A DNA stretch of 64,000 nt from a virus. The first letter of the stretch is position 1; each line of letters starts with the position of its first letter. The stretch is taken from positions 1-64,000 of the IMG/VR virus record IMGVR_UViG_3300042466_001120; one strand, 5' to 3'. Shown piece by piece: positions 28,575-37,201 of this stretch. The translations under genes were made by a program, and so were the position numbers. Below the pieces are notes generated by a model, which had not been told where the DNA came from, ran no database searches, and worked only from the letters and a program-made list of their open reading frames with translations.

Positions 28575-31500
28575 ATGCCAACATATCAATTATTAACAGA
28601 CAGGTCTTTAGCCCAATCATCGGCAATAACGCCGACGACACTCATACATATTGTTTATACTGGTGACCCATCTCAAAATATTGCGGGATCATCATATAAG
28701 GCCGAACTTGGACAACTTGCCGGATTATTTAGTGGTACGTCAGATACTTTTGTTACAGGAGGAACCTATTCTGCTGGTACAATAACATTTATAAACAGTA
28801 GCGGCGGAACTTTTGATGTAACCGGATTAACTACAGGTGACACAACGACAATTACAGGAGCAACTAGTGTTGGTACGGGTGTTACAATATTTGATAGTGT
28901 AATTGATAGGGATATAAAAATAAATTCTATCACGGGAGACACTTTAGAAAAGATAACTACCACATTATTTTCTAACACTATTGAGGTCGGAATTAATGAA
29001 CAAAATTTAGATTTGTGGTCTTTAGTTGTACAAGGTAATCGATTAATAAGTGGAGGTGTCTCGTATGTTAGTGGATTAACTTTCGAAACGAGTGCTTTGG
29101 AATACATTATTGGTGGTACAATATACGACATACCACTACCAACCACACTTGTTTTGAGTAGTGGTGATCCTGTTTTTAATAGAATCGATGTTATTGTTGC
29201 TGATGTGAGTGGAAATACTTCGGTAGTGGGGGGTACTCCGTCCGCAAATCCAGAAAAACCTGATATTGACGAAGAAACTCAAGTTGAAGTGACGTTTGTA
29301 TCAATACCTGCAAATGGTACGACACCAGATATAGATTTATTATTATTATATAACGAAAATGTGGGGCCACCAACTGAATGGTCATTTGGTGCAGTTGGTT
29401 TACAACCAACAAGAATAAGTGGATCATCAACTGACCAAACATATAGTGGTTTAACAGCTATTAGAGTTAGTGGGGTTACCGGAACATTTACTACGTCGTT
29501 CAGATTGACAGGATCAACAACGGTAGACACAAACCAATTCGCAACATTACAGTTTGCGATAAGAAATTTATCAGCAAACACAACATCAAGTCAAATACGG
29601 TTGGGTTTTAGAACCACTGGAAACACACAGAACGGTAATTATGTTTATATGAATGCTGCTGGTTCTTCGGGGTATGTTCAATATAGTAGTACGAATACGT
29701 CCTCTTGGCAGTTAATATCAATACCTTTATGGAGATTTTACTTAACTAACACAAACGTTCAAGTTTTAGATGTTTCATTTAATAGTCCGAACGCTAGGTA
29801 CTATTTTGATATGATACAATTAGTTGAGGGATTAGCCTCGTCTCCACCTACTAACGCATGGACAACAATTAAAGGTGATGGATCGACGACGATTATCGCC
29901 CCTAACCCTAACGCCACTTTAACTATATCAGGTGGTACAAACATCGGTTCTTTTATATCTGGAGCCTCAACAGTTGTTTTAAACTTGGACAATAATATTA
30001 ATTTAAATGGTGTTACAGCGTCAACAATATCCGCAACCACATATCAAAATTTACCTTCAAGTACCTTTACTGGTGGAACTGTAAGTGGCACAACTAACTT
30101 TACAAATGGGTTAAGTGCAAACACAATATCAGCAACAACATATCAGAATTTACCAACAGATATTAGAGTTACAGGTGGAACATACTCCGCCGGAACTATC
30201 TCATTCACTAACAACACCGGTGGGACTTTTAATGTAACCGGATTAACCACAGGATCAACATCAACCGTAAGTGGTAATTTTTTACCATTAAGTGGTGGGA
30301 CAGTAACAGGAGGAACCATTTTCCAAAGCGGATTAACCGCAACAACAATATCCGCAACAACATATTTAAACTTACCATTAGACATAAGAGTGACTGGTGG
30401 AACGTATTCTGCAGGTACAACAACATTTACTAACAACACGGGAGGCACATTTAACGTAACGGGTTTTACTACCGGATCAACATCATCAGTAAGTGGGGAG
30501 TATTTACCTTTAAGTGGTGGGACCGTAAGTGGAGCAACAAACTTCACAAATGGGTTAACTGCAAACACAATGTCCGCTAGTACTTTATTTGTAAATGGAG
30601 TAAAAATTACCGGAGATACATATGTTACAGGACTAACATTCAATACATTAAATTATAATTTAACGTTAGGAAGAAACGATGGTGTTACATTTACTGATAA
30701 TTTAGGTGTTTTAGCTTCAGATAATACAATAACAGGAGGAACGTATAACTCATTAACAGGTGTCGGTACGTTTACTAATAACACTGGAGGAACATTTGAT
30801 GTTTCAGGGTTTTTAGTTGGATACACAGATGTTGAAGTTACGGGATCAACATACAACAATAACACCTTTACGTTTACAAATTCAACGGGAGGTACTTTTG
30901 ATGTATTATTCAATACTGTCACAGGATTAACGTCAACAGGATTGGTTTCATCTAATACTATATCTGCAACAACATATTTAAACTTACCATTAGACATAAG
31001 GGTGACTGGTGGAACGTATTCTGCAGGTACAACAACATTTACGAACAACACAGGAGGAACTTTTAACGTAACAGGATTCACTACAGGTACTACCTCATCA
31101 GTAAGTGGGGATTATTTACCTTTAAGTGGGGGGACTGTAAGTGGGTCAACAACCTTCACTAACGGGTTAACGGCAAATACAATAAGTGCTACAACATATT
31201 TAAACATATCCGTACCAACACTGAACCAAGTTCTAATTGAAGGTAATCAAACTTTAGGTGAAGATATCGTTTTAAATGATATGGATAGTATTATCAATAC
31301 CGGTAATACTATCGGAATACAATTTAAAACCGGTGCGACGATGTACCAATATGCTACGGATAATATAGATAAAACAACTGAAATAAGTTTAGATAAAGAA
31401 TTTATAACATTAAACGCTACAAATAATGATGATGGATATTATGCTACAATTCAACTTGATGTAAGTAATAACGTGATGTTTGAAATTGTTGGAGACCCCG

Positions 31501-33449
31501 CTTTAAATAATTTTAGTAGAACGACAAGACAACTTGGTGTTATAAATGATTATGTTGGTAATTCAACAAATACAGACTATTCAAGTGTAAATCAAAAGGA
31601 TGATCAAATATCTAGTATAATCGTTTCAGGTAGTAGTGAAGTAACTAAATGGAAATTAAACAATAATCAAATATCAGGTTCAACAACAAATGGTGTAAAT
31701 ACAACCCTTATTTCTTTAACCCCTAATAATTTTAGAGTAGAAACGGATAATAATCAAAATATATTTTTTGTTGATGGTACAAATAACAGGGTAGGTATAT
31801 CTACAAACACACCGACAGAAAAATTAACAGTTAGTGGTAATACAAATATTACAGGAACATTAAACATTGGTACAATTGGGGCTGGAACACCTTTAATTAA
31901 TTTAGGGTTGGATTCTAGTGGGAATGTCGTTACAGGTACAACAGGTGGAGGAACTTTTACCGGAGGAACAGTTAATGGGGCGACAAATTTTACAAATGGA
32001 TTAACCGCGAATACAATTTCTGCTACCACATATCAAAACCTACCATTAGATATCCGTATAACAGGAGCAACATATTCTAACAACACTTTCACACATAGAA
32101 ATAACACCGGAGGAACGTACACCGTTTTATTTAACACGGTTACGGGTTTGACGGTAAACGGTCAGTTATCTGTTACAGGTAATACTTCTTTACGAGGGTT
32201 AACTGCAACAACAATATCCGCTACAACATACCAAAATCTACCAACGGATATTCGTATAACAGGTGCTACTTATTCTAACAACACTTTTACACATAGAAAT
32301 AATACAGGTGGCACATACACGGTTTTATTTAATACGGTTACAGGGTTAACAATTAATGGTAATTTAACAGTTACTGGTAGTACTAATCTAAAAACATTAA
32401 CGGCAACAACGACAACAATTAATGGTAACTTAACTGTTACTGGTAGTACTTTTAATTTTGACGGAACTACCTTAGACCTGAAAAAAAATAGTACAAACCC
32501 AAATCTAATTATAAGTGACACGGGCAATACTTTAAACGACCCGTATATTAGGTTTGTTGCTACATCCGCAGGAACACCAACATATTCGATGGGTGTTGAT
32601 AAATCGGCGTCAAACTCATTTAATGTGTCATATAGAACAGACACATCAGCATCACCAAGTAATACGGGTTTATATTTACAATTCACAACAGGGTTTACTC
32701 TTAACTTACCTACCATTAGTAATAGCCCTACCCTTGCTTTAGGTCTTAGTGGAATGACATTTATTATTGCTAGTAATGCGGCACAACTTAAAATATTCGA
32801 TGGGTCGAGTCGAAATAGAAATATAGAGTTTACTCAATATGCGACATATGGTACTTGGCTTGCTAACAATGGTGGATCTGCTGGTAGTCAACACTTTATT
32901 TTAAATAATGTGACTTCAGGTGAGACATTATTTGGTGGATTACAAAAATCAGATGAAGTATCCATTTTTCACAGTGGTAGAACGGAAGTAGACGGTGGAT
33001 TTGGAGTTTTAGTTAGAGGTAATTTAAAGGTAACCGGTACTACAAGTGTTGGTACTGTTATTGGCACGGGAGCGGCATTAAGTAGAGATGCAACAACCGG
33101 TATTTTGGCTGTGGTAGTATCAGATGAAAGATTAAAACAAAACGTTGAGCAAATACCAAATGCATTAAATATAGTTAATAATTTACGTGGAGTTTACTAT
33201 AATTGGAAAGATAATGAAGACTTCCAATCAGGTGATAGTTCAAGACAATTTGGTTTTATTGCACAAGAAGTGGAAACTTATTTACCTGAGGCGGTAATCT
33301 TAAGCGGTAGTAAAGATTATAAAACTGTTAAGTATTCTGAAATAACTTCAGTTTTAGTTGAAGCTATTAAAGAACAACAACAAATGATAGAAGATCTAAA
33401 AGTGGAAATTACAAATTTAAAACTAAGGGTTACTAATTTAGAATCTTAA
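28575..33449 (+). CDS. long tail fibre with repeats and a C-terminal S74 intramolecular chaperone
   Basis: 1624 residues. Residues 1-50 hold an anchor-like module (ITPTTLIHIVYTGDPSQN) shared with the 36677 protein. The middle consists of many Thr/Gly/Asn repeats (ISATTYxNLP, DIRVTGGTYSAGT, FTNNTGGTFNVTG, YLPLSGGTVSG) that suggest a trimeric beta-structured shaft. The C-terminal 109 residues begin with SDERLKQN at Ser1516 and contain FGFIAQEV and a terminal coiled coil. This is the peptidase S74 chaperone, which trimerises the fibre and then cleaves itself off just before that Ser. The mature fibre should thus end near residue 1515. It is the probable main receptor-binding fibre. Confidence 0.92.
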   Translation: MPTYQLLTDRSLAQSSAITPTTLIHIVYTGDPSQNIAGSSYKAELGQLAGLFSGTSDTFVTGGTYSAGTITFINSSGGTFDVTGLTTGDTTTITGATSVGTGVTIFDSVIDRDIKINSITGDTLEKITTTLFSNTIEVGINEQNLDLWSLVVQGNRLISGGVSYVSGLTFETSALEYIIGGTIYDIPLPTTLVLSSGDPVFNRIDVIVADVSGNTSVVGGTPSANPEKPDIDEETQVEVTFVSIPANGTTPDIDLLLLYNENVGPPTEWSFGAVGLQPTRISGSSTDQTYSGLTAIRVSGVTGTFTTSFRLTGSTTVDTNQFATLQFAIRNLSANTTSSQIRLGFRTTGNTQNGNYVYMNAAGSSGYVQYSSTNTSSWQLISIPLWRFYLTNTNVQVLDVSFNSPNARYYFDMIQLVEGLASSPPTNAWTTIKGDGSTTIIAPNPNATLTISGGTNIGSFISGASTVVLNLDNNINLNGVTASTISATTYQNLPSSTFTGGTVSGTTNFTNGLSANTISATTYQNLPTDIRVTGGTYSAGTISFTNNTGGTFNVTGLTTGSTSTVSGNFLPLSGGTVTGGTIFQSGLTATTISATTYLNLPLDIRVTGGTYSAGTTTFTNNTGGTFNVTGFTTGSTSSVSGEYLPLSGGTVSGATNFTNGLTANTMSASTLFVNGVKITGDTYVTGLTFNTLNYNLTLGRNDGVTFTDNLGVLASDNTITGGTYNSLTGVGTFTNNTGGTFDVSGFLVGYTDVEVTGSTYNNNTFTFTNSTGGTFDVLFNTVTGLTSTGLVSSNTISATTYLNLPLDIRVTGGTYSAGTTTFTNNTGGTFNVTGFTTGTTSSVSGDYLPLSGGTVSGSTTFTNGLTANTISATTYLNISVPTLNQVLIEGNQTLGEDIVLNDMDSIINTGNTIGIQFKTGATMYQYATDNIDKTTEISLDKEFITLNATNNDDGYYATIQLDVSNNVMFEIVGDPALNNFSRTTRQLGVINDYVGNSTNTDYSSVNQKDDQISSIIVSGSSEVTKWKLNNNQISGSTTNGVNTTLISLTPNNFRVETDNNQNIFFVDGTNNRVGISTNTPTEKLTVSGNTNITGTLNIGTIGAGTPLINLGLDSSGNVVTGTTGGGTFTGGTVNGATNFTNGLTANTISATTYQNLPLDIRITGATYSNNTFTHRNNTGGTYTVLFNTVTGLTVNGQLSVTGNTSLRGLTATTISATTYQNLPTDIRITGATYSNNTFTHRNNTGGTYTVLFNTVTGLTINGNLTVTGSTNLKTLTATTTTINGNLTVTGSTFNFDGTTLDLKKNSTNPNLIISDTGNTLNDPYIRFVATSAGTPTYSMGVDKSASNSFNVSYRTDTSASPSNTGLYLQFTTGFTLNLPTISNSPTLALGLSGMTFIIASNAAQLKIFDGSSRNRNIEFTQYATYGTWLANNGGSAGSQHFILNNVTSGETLFGGLQKSDEVSIFHSGRTEVDGGFGVLVRGNLKVTGTTSVGTVIGTGAALSRDATTGILAVVVSDERLKQNVEQIPNALNIVNNLRGVYYNWKDNEDFQSGDSSRQFGFIAQEVETYLPEAVILSGSKDYKTVKYSEITSVLVEAIKEQQQMIEDLKVEITNLKLRVTNLES
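30000..32440 (+). repeat. degenerate in-frame repeats of the fibre shaft
   Basis: Units encoding ISATTY(Q/L)NLP-(L/T)DIR(V/I)TG(G/A)TY recur near 30120, 30345, 30955, 32010 and 32215, often followed by NNTGGTFNV or NNTGGTYTV and LPLSGGTV segments. DNA identity between neighbouring units is high (for example about 30360-30480 versus 30965-31080). The array could expand or contract by recombination and change fibre length. Confidence 0.85.
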
Positions 33450-33473
33450 ATTTTGTTTACAAAAGACCATAAG

Positions 33474-33489
33474 AGACTATTTTTAGTCT
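33474..33489 (+). promoter_or_regulatory. 6-bp hairpin abutting the glycosyltransferase start codon
   Basis: AGACTA (33474-33479), a T4 loop and TAGTCT (33484-33489) form a perfect stem that ends immediately before the ATG at 33490. It could limit read-through or ribosome access, reducing enzyme level relative to the fibre. No TATTTAT motif precedes this gene. Confidence 0.4.
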
Positions 33490-34689
33490 ATGAAAATTTT
33501 TGTACAAATAGCGTCATACAGAGATCCCGAACTATTACCAACCATTAGAGATTGTATTAATAAAGCAAAATACCCCGAAAATATAACATTTGGAATTTGT
33601 TGGCAACATGATGATACCGAATCAATGGAGGAATTTGCAAATGACCCAAGATTTAAAATATTAGATTACCATTGGAGTTGGAGTAAAGGTCTTTGTTGGG
33701 CTCGTAGTGAAATTCAAAAACTATGGGATGGTGAAGAATACACTATGCAATTAGATTCACATATGCGTTTTGAAAAACAATGGGATGTAGAATTGATTGA
33801 AATGATGAATATGGTTGACTCAGAAAAACCAATAATTTCTTCATACCCTGGTATGTATAGACCAAGTGATAATCAATTACTAAATGTTGAACCATATAAA
33901 ATGGTTGCGAATAATTTCACACCAAGCGGAACTATAATGTTTTTTCCAACCCCAATCGAGAATTGGCAAGATTTAAAAAAACCGATTAGGTCTAGATTTG
34001 TTGCGGGTGGTTATTTTTTTACAATAGGAAAACACTGTGAAGAATATAAGTATGATCCTAATTTATACTTTGCTGGCGATGAGATTAGTTTAGCAATTAG
34101 ATCATACACTTTAGGTTATGATTTTTTTCACCCACATAAAACAATTATTTGGCACGAATATACAAGAGAGGGTAAAACAAAACATTGGACCGATTTTAAT
34201 GAAGATAACAAAAAATCTGGTGTTGTTGAAAAACAATGGTCAGAAATGGACAACGAGGCAAAAAAAAGACTCAGACATATGTTACAAGAAGAGGATAACA
34301 ATATTGATTTAGGTGAATATGGTTTAGGAAGTGTAAGAACACATAAAGAGTATGAAGATTATGCTGGAATAAACTTTAAATATAAAAAACTACACCCGAA
34401 AACATTAAAAGGTATTGAGCCCCCCATTAATGATTACAGCGAGTGGTACCTAAAAGACGAAAAAGAATATGAATATGAATTTGACATTCCATACACGGAA
34501 GACTTTAAATTCATTTACATCGCTATTGAAAATGAAAATGGTGACGTGTTATATAGAAAAGATTTATTAGAATACCAAGAAAAATTAAAAATACAATTTA
34601 AAACCTTAGAGATACCATACAAATGGGTTTATTGGGTTTACAATAATACAGATAATTGGATAAATAGAAAAGATTTCATAATCAATTGA
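33490..34689 (+). CDS. GT60-like glycosyltransferase (Skp1 GlcNAc-transferase family)
   Basis: 399 residues, no signal peptide or membrane anchor, so cytoplasmic. The N-terminus IFVQIASYRDPELLPTIRDC and the block ENITFGICWQHDD match the GT60 (GlcNAc) family, known for Skp1 polypeptide GlcNAc-transferase. The DxD-like metal/nucleotide-sugar site is QLDSHMRF (87-94), and a later acidic motif is FAGDEISLAIR. The C-terminal 120 residues form a separate beta domain. It is predicted to transfer a sugar from a nucleotide-sugar to a protein hydroxyl. It lies between two genes whose products carry long Pro-Thr linkers, which are plausible acceptors. Family assignment is fairly firm; donor and acceptor are inference. 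Confidence 0.85.
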   Translation: MKIFVQIASYRDPELLPTIRDCINKAKYPENITFGICWQHDDTESMEEFANDPRFKILDYHWSWSKGLCWARSEIQKLWDGEEYTMQLDSHMRFEKQWDVELIEMMNMVDSEKPIISSYPGMYRPSDNQLLNVEPYKMVANNFTPSGTIMFFPTPIENWQDLKKPIRSRFVAGGYFFTIGKHCEEYKYDPNLYFAGDEISLAIRSYTLGYDFFHPHKTIIWHEYTREGKTKHWTDFNEDNKKSGVVEKQWSEMDNEAKKRLRHMLQEEDNNIDLGEYGLGSVRTHKEYEDYAGINFKYKKLHPKTLKGIEPPINDYSEWYLKDEKEYEYEFDIPYTEDFKFIYIAIENENGDVLYRKDLLEYQEKLKIQFKTLEIPYKWVYWVYNNTDNWINRKDFIIN

Positions 34690-34719
34690 TAAAAACAATT
34701 AATAAAATGAAATTCCTGT

Positions 34720-34727
34720 TATTTATA
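34720..34727 (+). promoter_or_regulatory. TATTTAT-class promoter candidate before the Pro-Thr adhesin
   Basis: TATTTATATAAAAAAC begins 27 nt before the ATG at 34747. Confidence 0.45.
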
Positions 34728-34746
34728 TAAAAAACTTAAAAATTGA

Positions 34747-36357
34747 ATGGCTGACATAATATTAAGTAGTTGTTGTTACAATCAAATATCATATAGTGCA
34801 ACGAGTTGGCTTGGGTTACAAACTTTAGGTACTGTTTTTAATGTGACCGGAGATACGGTTATAGTTGAAGGGTGCTATACTGTTGTTACCGCAACAACAC
34901 CAACAATAGTAACAACATCGTTAGTTGGTACCGCAACTGTGGTTACAGGGTGTACCGATCCGTCATGTTATTCGTGTTGTGACGACACTATATGTATCGA
35001 ACTATTGGGTAGTACGTATTCGGCAATAACCGGAACATACCAAATTGACGGTAGTTATAATGGTCATATATATTTTACAGGAGGAACAAATCCTGGATAC
35101 GTTTATTTTGACACAACAAAATGGTGCTTAAGTTCATCTTTAGGTGGTGTTTGTGAGTTTTACGGATCAAGCCCAACGACAAGTGAATGTCCTGATTTTG
35201 CTCCAAGCATTCAATCTTCAGGTATTTGTCCAACTCCGACACCCACACCAACAGACCCTTGTTCTATTTTAGATTTTGATATTTTATTGGAGTGTGATAT
35301 ACCAACCCCAACTCCGACCCCTACGCCAACTCCAACACCTACACCTACACCCACACCAACCCCTACGGTTGACCCTTGTTCTGGGTTTAGTGCTAATTTA
35401 TCATACAGTGAGGTTACACCGACCCCTACACCAACTCCGACTCCTACACCAACACCGACACCGACAGGAATACCTGTTACGGGAGAAAGTGTTACATTTG
35501 TTGTTGATCAGGGTTATTTTGTTTGTCCTACCGTTAAGAAATTAGTCGACTGTCAGACGACCGATATATATTACGTATCTGACAATTTATTATTTAGTGG
35601 ATCACAAATAACCACAGGAACGACGTTTGTTGTTACGTTAAGTGATTTTAATTCTGACCAAATACAGTGTGTTACATACACCGAAAATGTTGGAGGATCA
35701 CCAAATAGGGTTGTGGTTGAAATAATAGAGTTGATATCAGGTTGTACTGGATGTAATTTACCGACACCAACCCCTACACCAACACCAACCCCTACACCAA
35801 CACCAACGGCAACCCCCACACCAACATCATATCCAGTCAACACTTCTTTTGTGTTCACGTCGTGTACAAACAATAGTATGATAATACAAGTAGCATACCC
35901 ACCATCAAATGTGGTGGTTGACGATATACTAAAAACTACTGGTGGAACTTGTTATCGATATATTGGTAATTTTGTTGGTTATGCACCACCAAGTGGATTT
36001 ATAATTGCAAACACAAATATATTTACATCATCAGCACAGACGGTTTACGATTCTTGTGTTGAGTGTAATACGCCTGTAATAACAGGAACCACATATAAAA
36101 CGTGGGAAGCTAAAGGGGAATATTCTGTTTCTTGCCCTGTCTGTCAATTAACTAACTTCGGGGCAGCAATCACATTCTACACTTCATCTGCCAACACAAT
36201 AATGCAAACGGGAGTTTATATTTATAAAGATATTAATTTAACAAAACCAGTAACTATTGATTATGTACAATACGGAACTAAAATCTATAGGGTAGATACA
36301 TATGGTATGGTAACAGAATATTGTACATTAAACGGAAATTGTAAAAAAATAACATAA
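34747..36357 (+). CDS. Cys-rich tail adhesin with four Pro-Thr linkers
   Basis: 536 residues arranged as Cys-containing beta domains joined by (PT)n linkers at about residues 162-170, 186-207, 224-240 and 339-360. The N-terminal domain has several Cys pairs ([16 protein letters not shown]) and a Gly/Tyr/Thr beta domain. The C-terminal domain contains SCVECN and CPVCQ pairs. The layout is that of beads on proline-rich rods, as in surface adhesins and modular glycoside hydrolases. There is no S74 chaperone or signal peptide. Placed right after the glycosyltransferase, it is the best candidate acceptor for glycosylation. Role inferred as tail adhesin. Confidence 0.8.
   Translation: MADIILSSCCYNQISYSATSWLGLQTLGTVFNVTGDTVIVEGCYTVVTATTPTIVTTSLVGTATVVTGCTDPSCYSCCDDTICIELLGSTYSAITGTYQIDGSYNGHIYFTGGTNPGYVYFDTTKWCLSSSLGGVCEFYGSSPTTSECPDFAPSIQSSGICPTPTPTPTDPCSILDFDILLECDIPTPTPTPTPTPTPTPTPTPTPTVDPCSGFSANLSYSEVTPTPTPTPTPTPTPTPTGIPVTGESVTFVVDQGYFVCPTVKKLVDCQTTDIYYVSDNLLFSGSQITTGTTFVVTLSDFNSDQIQCVTYTENVGGSPNRVVVEIIELISGCTGCNLPTPTPTPTPTPTPTPTATPTPTSYPVNTSFVFTSCTNNSMIIQVAYPPSNVVVDDILKTTGGTCYRYIGNFVGYAPPSGFIIANTNIFTSSAQTVYDSCVECNTPVITGTTYKTWEAKGEYSVSCPVCQLTNFGAAITFYTSSANTIMQTGVYIYKDINLTKPVTIDYVQYGTKIYRVDTYGMVTEYCTLNGNCKKIT
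35230..35826 (+). repeat. four Pro-Thr tracts in one gene
   Basis: In-frame tracts lie at about 35230-35253, 35302-35367, 35416-35466 and 35761-35826, the last interrupted by one Ala codon. All four Pro and all four Thr codons are used, so the tracts are not simple identical-unit expansions. Confidence 0.9.
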
Positions 36358-36359
36358 AA

Positions 36360-36367
36360 TATTTATT
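36360..36367 (+). promoter_or_regulatory. TATTTAT-class promoter candidate
   Basis: TATTTATTAAATT begins 13 nt before the ATG at 36373. Confidence 0.5.
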
Positions 36368-36372
36368 AAATT

Positions 36373-36657
36373 ATGTCATATCAGATAACAATAAACTCAA
36401 TAACTAGCGGAACGTCACCATACGATGTATGGATATGTAATAGTTGTTCAGGTACATGTGTTTATGTTGCAACAACAAATACGGTACCATACACCTTTAC
36501 GTTACCCACAGTATACGAAACATATCCAACATATGTTGTAAAAATTATTGATAATAATAATTGTGTTTTTTGTGAGGTTGCATCGACAACATATAAACAA
36601 TTTGAAGACGGGGAATATTTTGAATTCCAAGACGGAGAAGAATACCAATTTGAATAA
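36373..36657 (+). CDS. small tail-associated protein, paralog 3 of 3
   Basis: 94 residues. It resembles the proteins at 27963 and 28266: N-terminal Ile/Thr strand, SGTSPYDVWICN, central CVYVATTNTVPYTF, then KIIDNNNCVFCEV and an acidic/aromatic tail (FEDGEYFEFQDGEEYQFE). As with paralog 2, it precedes a gene encoding the shared fibre-anchor module, so the small gene and the anchor gene recur as a pair. Function unknown. Confidence 0.82.
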   Translation: MSYQITINSITSGTSPYDVWICNSCSGTCVYVATTNTVPYTFTLPTVYETYPTYVVKIIDNNNCVFCEVASTTYKQFEDGEYFEFQDGEEYQFE

Positions 36658-36665
36658 TATTTAAA
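36658..36665 (+). promoter_or_regulatory. variant TATTTAAA promoter candidate
   Basis: TATTTAAA, one base off the recurrent motif, begins 19 nt before the ATG at 36677. Confidence 0.3.
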
Positions 36666-36676
36666 AAAATATAAAA

Positions 36677-37198
36677 ATGGCAAGATTAACAGATAAAACA
36701 TTCGCCCAATCAACGGCAATTACACCAACAACCCTTATACATATTGTGTATACGGGAGATCCGTCACAGAATCCGGCTGGATCATCATATAAAGTAGAGT
36801 TAAATCAAATTGCACCAACTATTGGTGGATATCAATATTATAGTGAAATTACGGTATCTGATTCTGAAATTCTCACTTTAAATAGTTTACCCGTTAATAT
36901 CCTACCAGCACCAGGATCTAATAAATATTATGATTTTAAGGTATATTTTGAATATGTGTACGGAACATCAAGTTACTCAGCAAATCCAATTTTTCTTATT
37001 GATAATGCATCAAATACTGTTACCAAACAGTTCGACATACAGGGAACGGCAGATGTGATAATGGTGAGTTCTATGGATATATTGAATTATATGCCAGTTA
37101 ACTCTAATTTACGATTGGCCGATCTTGTATCTAACCCAACTGCAGGTGATGGAACTATGAAAATAAAAATATACTATAATATAGTTGATTTTGGATAA
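36677..37198 (+). CDS. short fibre-type protein sharing the anchor module of the long fibre
   Basis: 173 residues. Residues 1-50 (FAQSTAITPTTLIHIVYTGD, then a PSQN/GSSYK segment) are nearly the same as the N-terminus of the 1624-residue fibre, and the DNA is also similar. The rest is a compact beta domain (YYDFKVYFEYVYGTSSYS and later strands) resembling small tail-tip or collar domains. The natural reading is a short fibre or head-on fibre tip attached to the same virion site as the long fibre. Confidence 0.82.
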   Translation: MARLTDKTFAQSTAITPTTLIHIVYTGDPSQNPAGSSYKVELNQIAPTIGGYQYYSEITVSDSEILTLNSLPVNILPAPGSNKYYDFKVYFEYVYGTSSYSANPIFLIDNASNTVTKQFDIQGTADVIMVSSMDILNYMPVNSNLRLADLVSNPTAGDGTMKIKIYYNIVDFG

Positions 37199-37201
37199 AA
37201 T

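Noticed and set aside
30000-32440. CRISPR-like repeated DNA in the fibre gene
   Set aside because: Repeats are in frame, degenerate, of varying length and encode the fibre shaft; there are no regular spacers or cas genes.
28766-32716. Several long reverse-strand open frames (up to about 166 codons) opposite the long fibre gene
   Set aside because: They are compositional shadows of the Thr/Gly/Asn repeats on the plus strand, with low-complexity Val/Pro/Leu products, no start signals and no TATTTAT motifs on that strand.
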